Source of the DNA: Sphingomonas sp.
Lineage (GTDB): Bacteria; Pseudomonadota; Alphaproteobacteria; Sphingomonadales; Sphingomonadaceae
Length of the DNA: 6,392 bases
NCBI GenBank assembly: GCA_030146605.1
Contig: JASLBO010000367.1
Span: 1 to 6,392 of the forward strand
Direction of reading: 5' to 3'
Below the pieces are notes generated by a model. That model did no database searches. It had not been told where the DNA came from and was given only the letters and a program-made list of their open reading frames with translations. The translations under genes were made by a program, and so were the position numbers. Positions 4,329 to 6,392 of this stretch are shown here, piece by piece (the first letter of the stretch is position 1; each line of letters starts with the position of its first letter).

Positions 4329-6392
4329 ATGAGCACTTCCGAACTCGGCAACAATACCCTCGCAGGCGGCCAGCCTCCTCTTTCCTGGGATACGCTGTCA
4401 GACATCAAGCATGACACGGCCGTTCAAGGGTGCGGCTGTGCAGCCTGCCAGGCCGCGAACAAGGATGACGACACCGCCGCGTCCGGAGCCGGTGCCACCG
4501 GCGCCAATCCCGAAGGCAACAACCTTGGCGTCTTGCTGCCGCTGGTCACCAACCCGGACGGGAGCAAGTCGATCACCGGCGACCGCAACGTGGACGCGAT
4601 CCTGATCGGCGCCAAATGGGGCACGCAGAACCTTACCTACAGCTTTCCTACGTCGGGCTCGAACTACAATGGCTCCGGCTATGACACCAACGGCGTCAGC
4701 CTCTATCAGCTCGAGCTCGGCTCGATGCAGCAGGCGGCGGCGCGCGCGTCCTTCGCACAGATCTCTGCGGCGACCGGCCTGACGTTCACCGAAATCACCG
4801 AGACCGACACGGTCCACGCCAACATCCGCATCTCGCAGACCGGCGACAACGACGTCGGGTCGGCGTATGGCGGCTTCCCGTCCGACACGCGCGGCGTCGC
4901 GGGCGACATCTGGTTCGGCCGCAGCAACCAGCCTTATTACGATCTCGCCGCCCAGGGCACGTGGGGCTTTGCCACCATGATGCACGAGATCGGTCACACC
5001 ATGGGGCTGAAGCACGGGCACCAGGACTATACCAACTCCGATCTATCCTTCTACTTCGGGTCGACGCCGCGCTTCGGCACCCAGTCGCTGACTCCGGATC
5101 GTGATGGCCAGGCCTGGTCGCTGATGACCTATACGCCGGCGCCGTTCACCGGCGGCTTCGCTGGCGAGAAGGTCAACCAGCCTCAGACGTACATGCAGTA
5201 CGATCTGGCCGCGCTGCAATATATGTATGGCGCCAACTACACGACGAACGCCACCGACACCGTCTATAGCTGGAGCGCGACGACGGGCGAGATGTTCGTC
5301 AATGGCGTCGGCCAGGGCGCGCCCGCCGGCAACAAGATCCTGCTGACCATCTGGGATGGCGGCGGCAACGACACGCTGGACCTGAGCAATTATGGCGACG
5401 GGGTCACGGTCGATCTGCGTCCGGGCGCATTCTCCACCCTCGATCAGGACCAGCTCGCCAACCATCTGGCGTACCAGGGCCTGACCGCGCTGGCTCCCGG
5501 CAACGTCGCCATGTCGCTGCTGTACAACAACGACGCCCGTTCGCTGATCGAGAACGCGAAGGGCGGAGACGGCAACGACATCTTCGTCGGCAACATTGCG
5601 AACAATATTCTCGACGGAGGCGCCGGCAGCGACACGGTGATCTTCACCAACCCCACCGGCATCACCGCGACCCTGAACGACACCGGCGCCGACGTCATCG
5701 TCACCCATGATGGTGAGACCGACACGCTGCGCAGCATCGAGAATATCGGCGGCACCAGCGGCAACGATACCCTCACCGGCAATGCCCAAGCGAACATCCT
5801 CGTCGGCGCCGGCGGCGCTGACGTCCTCACCGGGCTCGGCGGCGACGACCGTCTGATCGGCGGCGGTTTCACGACGACGACGACCGTCTCGGCGCCGTCG
5901 CAGGCGGACATCACCAAGGCCCAGTCCACCAACAACGGATCCATTGCCACGGCCGTCGCGACGGCCGGCGCTTTCGACGTCGATGCCGACCCGAACATCA
6001 CGAACGCGACCAATGTCCCGCACGCGACGATCAACGCCACCGCCGCCGGGGGCGCGGTTGAGTATTACCGGATCGACGTGACGCAAGCGGGCGCGCAGGC
6101 CGTCTTCGACATCGACGGCACAGGCACGCTGACCGATAGCATCATCGAGCTCGTCAACAGCTCGGGCGTGCTTCTGGCGACGAATGACACCGGCCCGGGC
6201 GACCCTGGTTCGACGGTCAATGACGACTCCTACATCACCTACACCTTCGCCGCCCCGGGCACCTATTATATCCGCGTCGGTCAGTGGACCTCGGCCACCG
6301 GCAGCGTCGCGCAGCCGCTGAACGCAGGGCAGACCTACCAGCTCCACATCTCGCTGCAGGGCGCTGCGGCCGTGACAACCACGGTCACCGCC
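4329..6392 (+). CDS. Serralysin-like M10 zinc metalloprotease with RTX repeats and a PPC-like domain, 3' end missing
   Basis: From ATG 4329 (AGGGGA at 4317-4322) 688 codons stay open to the window edge. There is no Sec signal peptide; the N-terminal 80 residues are a hydrophilic pro-region containing Cys35, Cys37 and Cys40, the only cysteines visible. The catalytic domain spans about 82-275: VDAILIGAKW and LTYSFP near its start, the zinc motif HEIGHTMGLKH (ligands His219, His223, His229; catalytic Glu220), and the Met-turn SLMTY with Met266 and Tyr268. A Peptidase_M10_C-type region follows (YMQYDLAALQYMYGA, then TVYSWS), then RTX calcium-binding repeats (412-513), a Thr-rich linker, and a PPC-like beta-sandwich (about 545-682; EYYRIDVT, DSIIELVNSSGVLLATNDTG, GTYYIRVGQ). 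Family knowledge implies type I secretion, calcium-dependent folding outside the cell and broad protein degradation. No ABC, MFP or TolC exporter or inhibitor gene is in view. The distal end, expected to carry the secretion signal, is beyond the window. Confidence 0.92.
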   Translation, partial: MSTSELGNNTLAGGQPPLSWDTLSDIKHDTAVQGCGCAACQAANKDDDTAASGAGATGANPEGNNLGVLLPLVTNPDGSKSITGDRNVDAILIGAKWGTQNLTYSFPTSGSNYNGSGYDTNGVSLYQLELGSMQQAAARASFAQISAATGLTFTEITETDTVHANIRISQTGDNDVGSAYGGFPSDTRGVAGDIWFGRSNQPYYDLAAQGTWGFATMMHEIGHTMGLKHGHQDYTNSDLSFYFGSTPRFGTQSLTPDRDGQAWSLMTYTPAPFTGGFAGEKVNQPQTYMQYDLAALQYMYGANYTTNATDTVYSWSATTGEMFVNGVGQGAPAGNKILLTIWDGGGNDTLDLSNYGDGVTVDLRPGAFSTLDQDQLANHLAYQGLTALAPGNVAMSLLYNNDARSLIENAKGGDGNDIFVGNIANNILDGGAGSDTVIFTNPTGITATLNDTGADVIVTHDGETDTLRSIENIGGTSGNDTLTGNAQANILVGAGGADVLTGLGGDDRLIGGGFTTTTTVSAPSQADITKAQSTNNGSIATAVATAGAFDVDADPNITNATNVPHATINATAAGGAVEYYRIDVTQAGAQAVFDIDGTGTLTDSIIELVNSSGVLLATNDTGPGDPGSTVNDDSYITYTFAAPGTYYIRVGQWTSATGSVAQPLNAGQTYQLHISLQGAAAVTTTVTA
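5562..5867 (+). repeat. RTX (GGxGxDxUx) calcium-binding repeat region in the M10 protease
   Basis: Codons 412-513 hold RTX-type units, some degenerate: GGDGNDIFVGN, DGGAGSDTVIF, GGTSGNDTLTGN, GAGGADVLTG and GLGGDDRLIGGG. The first two are separated from the rest by about 35 residues of beta-structure (TGITATLNDTGADVIVTHDG). Such units bind calcium in parallel beta-rolls and drive folding after export. Confidence 0.85.

Noticed and set aside
5043..6347. A 434-codon minus-strand open frame antisense to the M10 protease
   Set aside because: The opposite strand encodes an unmistakable M10/RTX/PPC protein throughout. This frame is a compositional shadow, full of Arg, Gly, Val and Asp from reversed RTX codons.

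Overview
The window looks like a chromosomal segment from a high-GC alphaproteobacterium, most likely a sphingomonad (Sphingomonadales). That placement is an inference from GC-rich codon use, a soxR-type regulator divergent from a VOC-family gene, a sphingomonad/xanthomonad-type dipeptidyl peptidase IV, and an RTX metalloprotease with the type I secretion layout. It was not confirmed by any search.

Left end (1-756): a VOC (glyoxalase/bleomycin-resistance fold) gene runs leftward off the edge and is divergent from soxR, a MerR-family [2Fe-2S] redox sensor with all four cluster cysteines. The gap between them holds a perfect 20-bp palindrome matching a SoxR box. It sits in an abnormal 19-bp promoter spacer whose better -35/-10 elements point toward the VOC gene, so the VOC gene is probably the direct SoxR target.

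Centre (757-2988): a full-length, signal-peptide-bearing S9B dipeptidyl peptidase IV reading frame is broken by one in-frame amber codon at 1522-1524. Everything else, including the double-Glu motif and the Ser/Asp/His triad, is intact. It is either a very recent pseudogene, a sequencing error, or a gene rescued by readthrough or suppression.

Accessory patch (2989-4328): a small gene for a putative lipoprotein (leftward) has its own good promoter and RBS. It is flanked by decayed pieces of IS630-type transposases: a C-terminal fragment on the + strand at about 3054-3251 and an N-terminal fragment on the - strand at about 3932-4079. From about 4091 to 4328 no gene is visible. That stretch holds an A8 tract, an AT-rich box and a 9-bp inverted repeat upstream of the next gene.

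Right end (4329-6392): an open, 3'-truncated reading frame of 688 codons encodes a serralysin-like M10 zinc protease, then RTX calcium-binding repeats, then a PPC-like beta-sandwich domain. It has no Sec signal, as expected for type I secretion. Its only three cysteines form a CxCxxC cluster in the propeptide region. I found no CRISPR array, tRNA, rRNA or complete insertion sequence, and no convincing wholly new multi-gene system.
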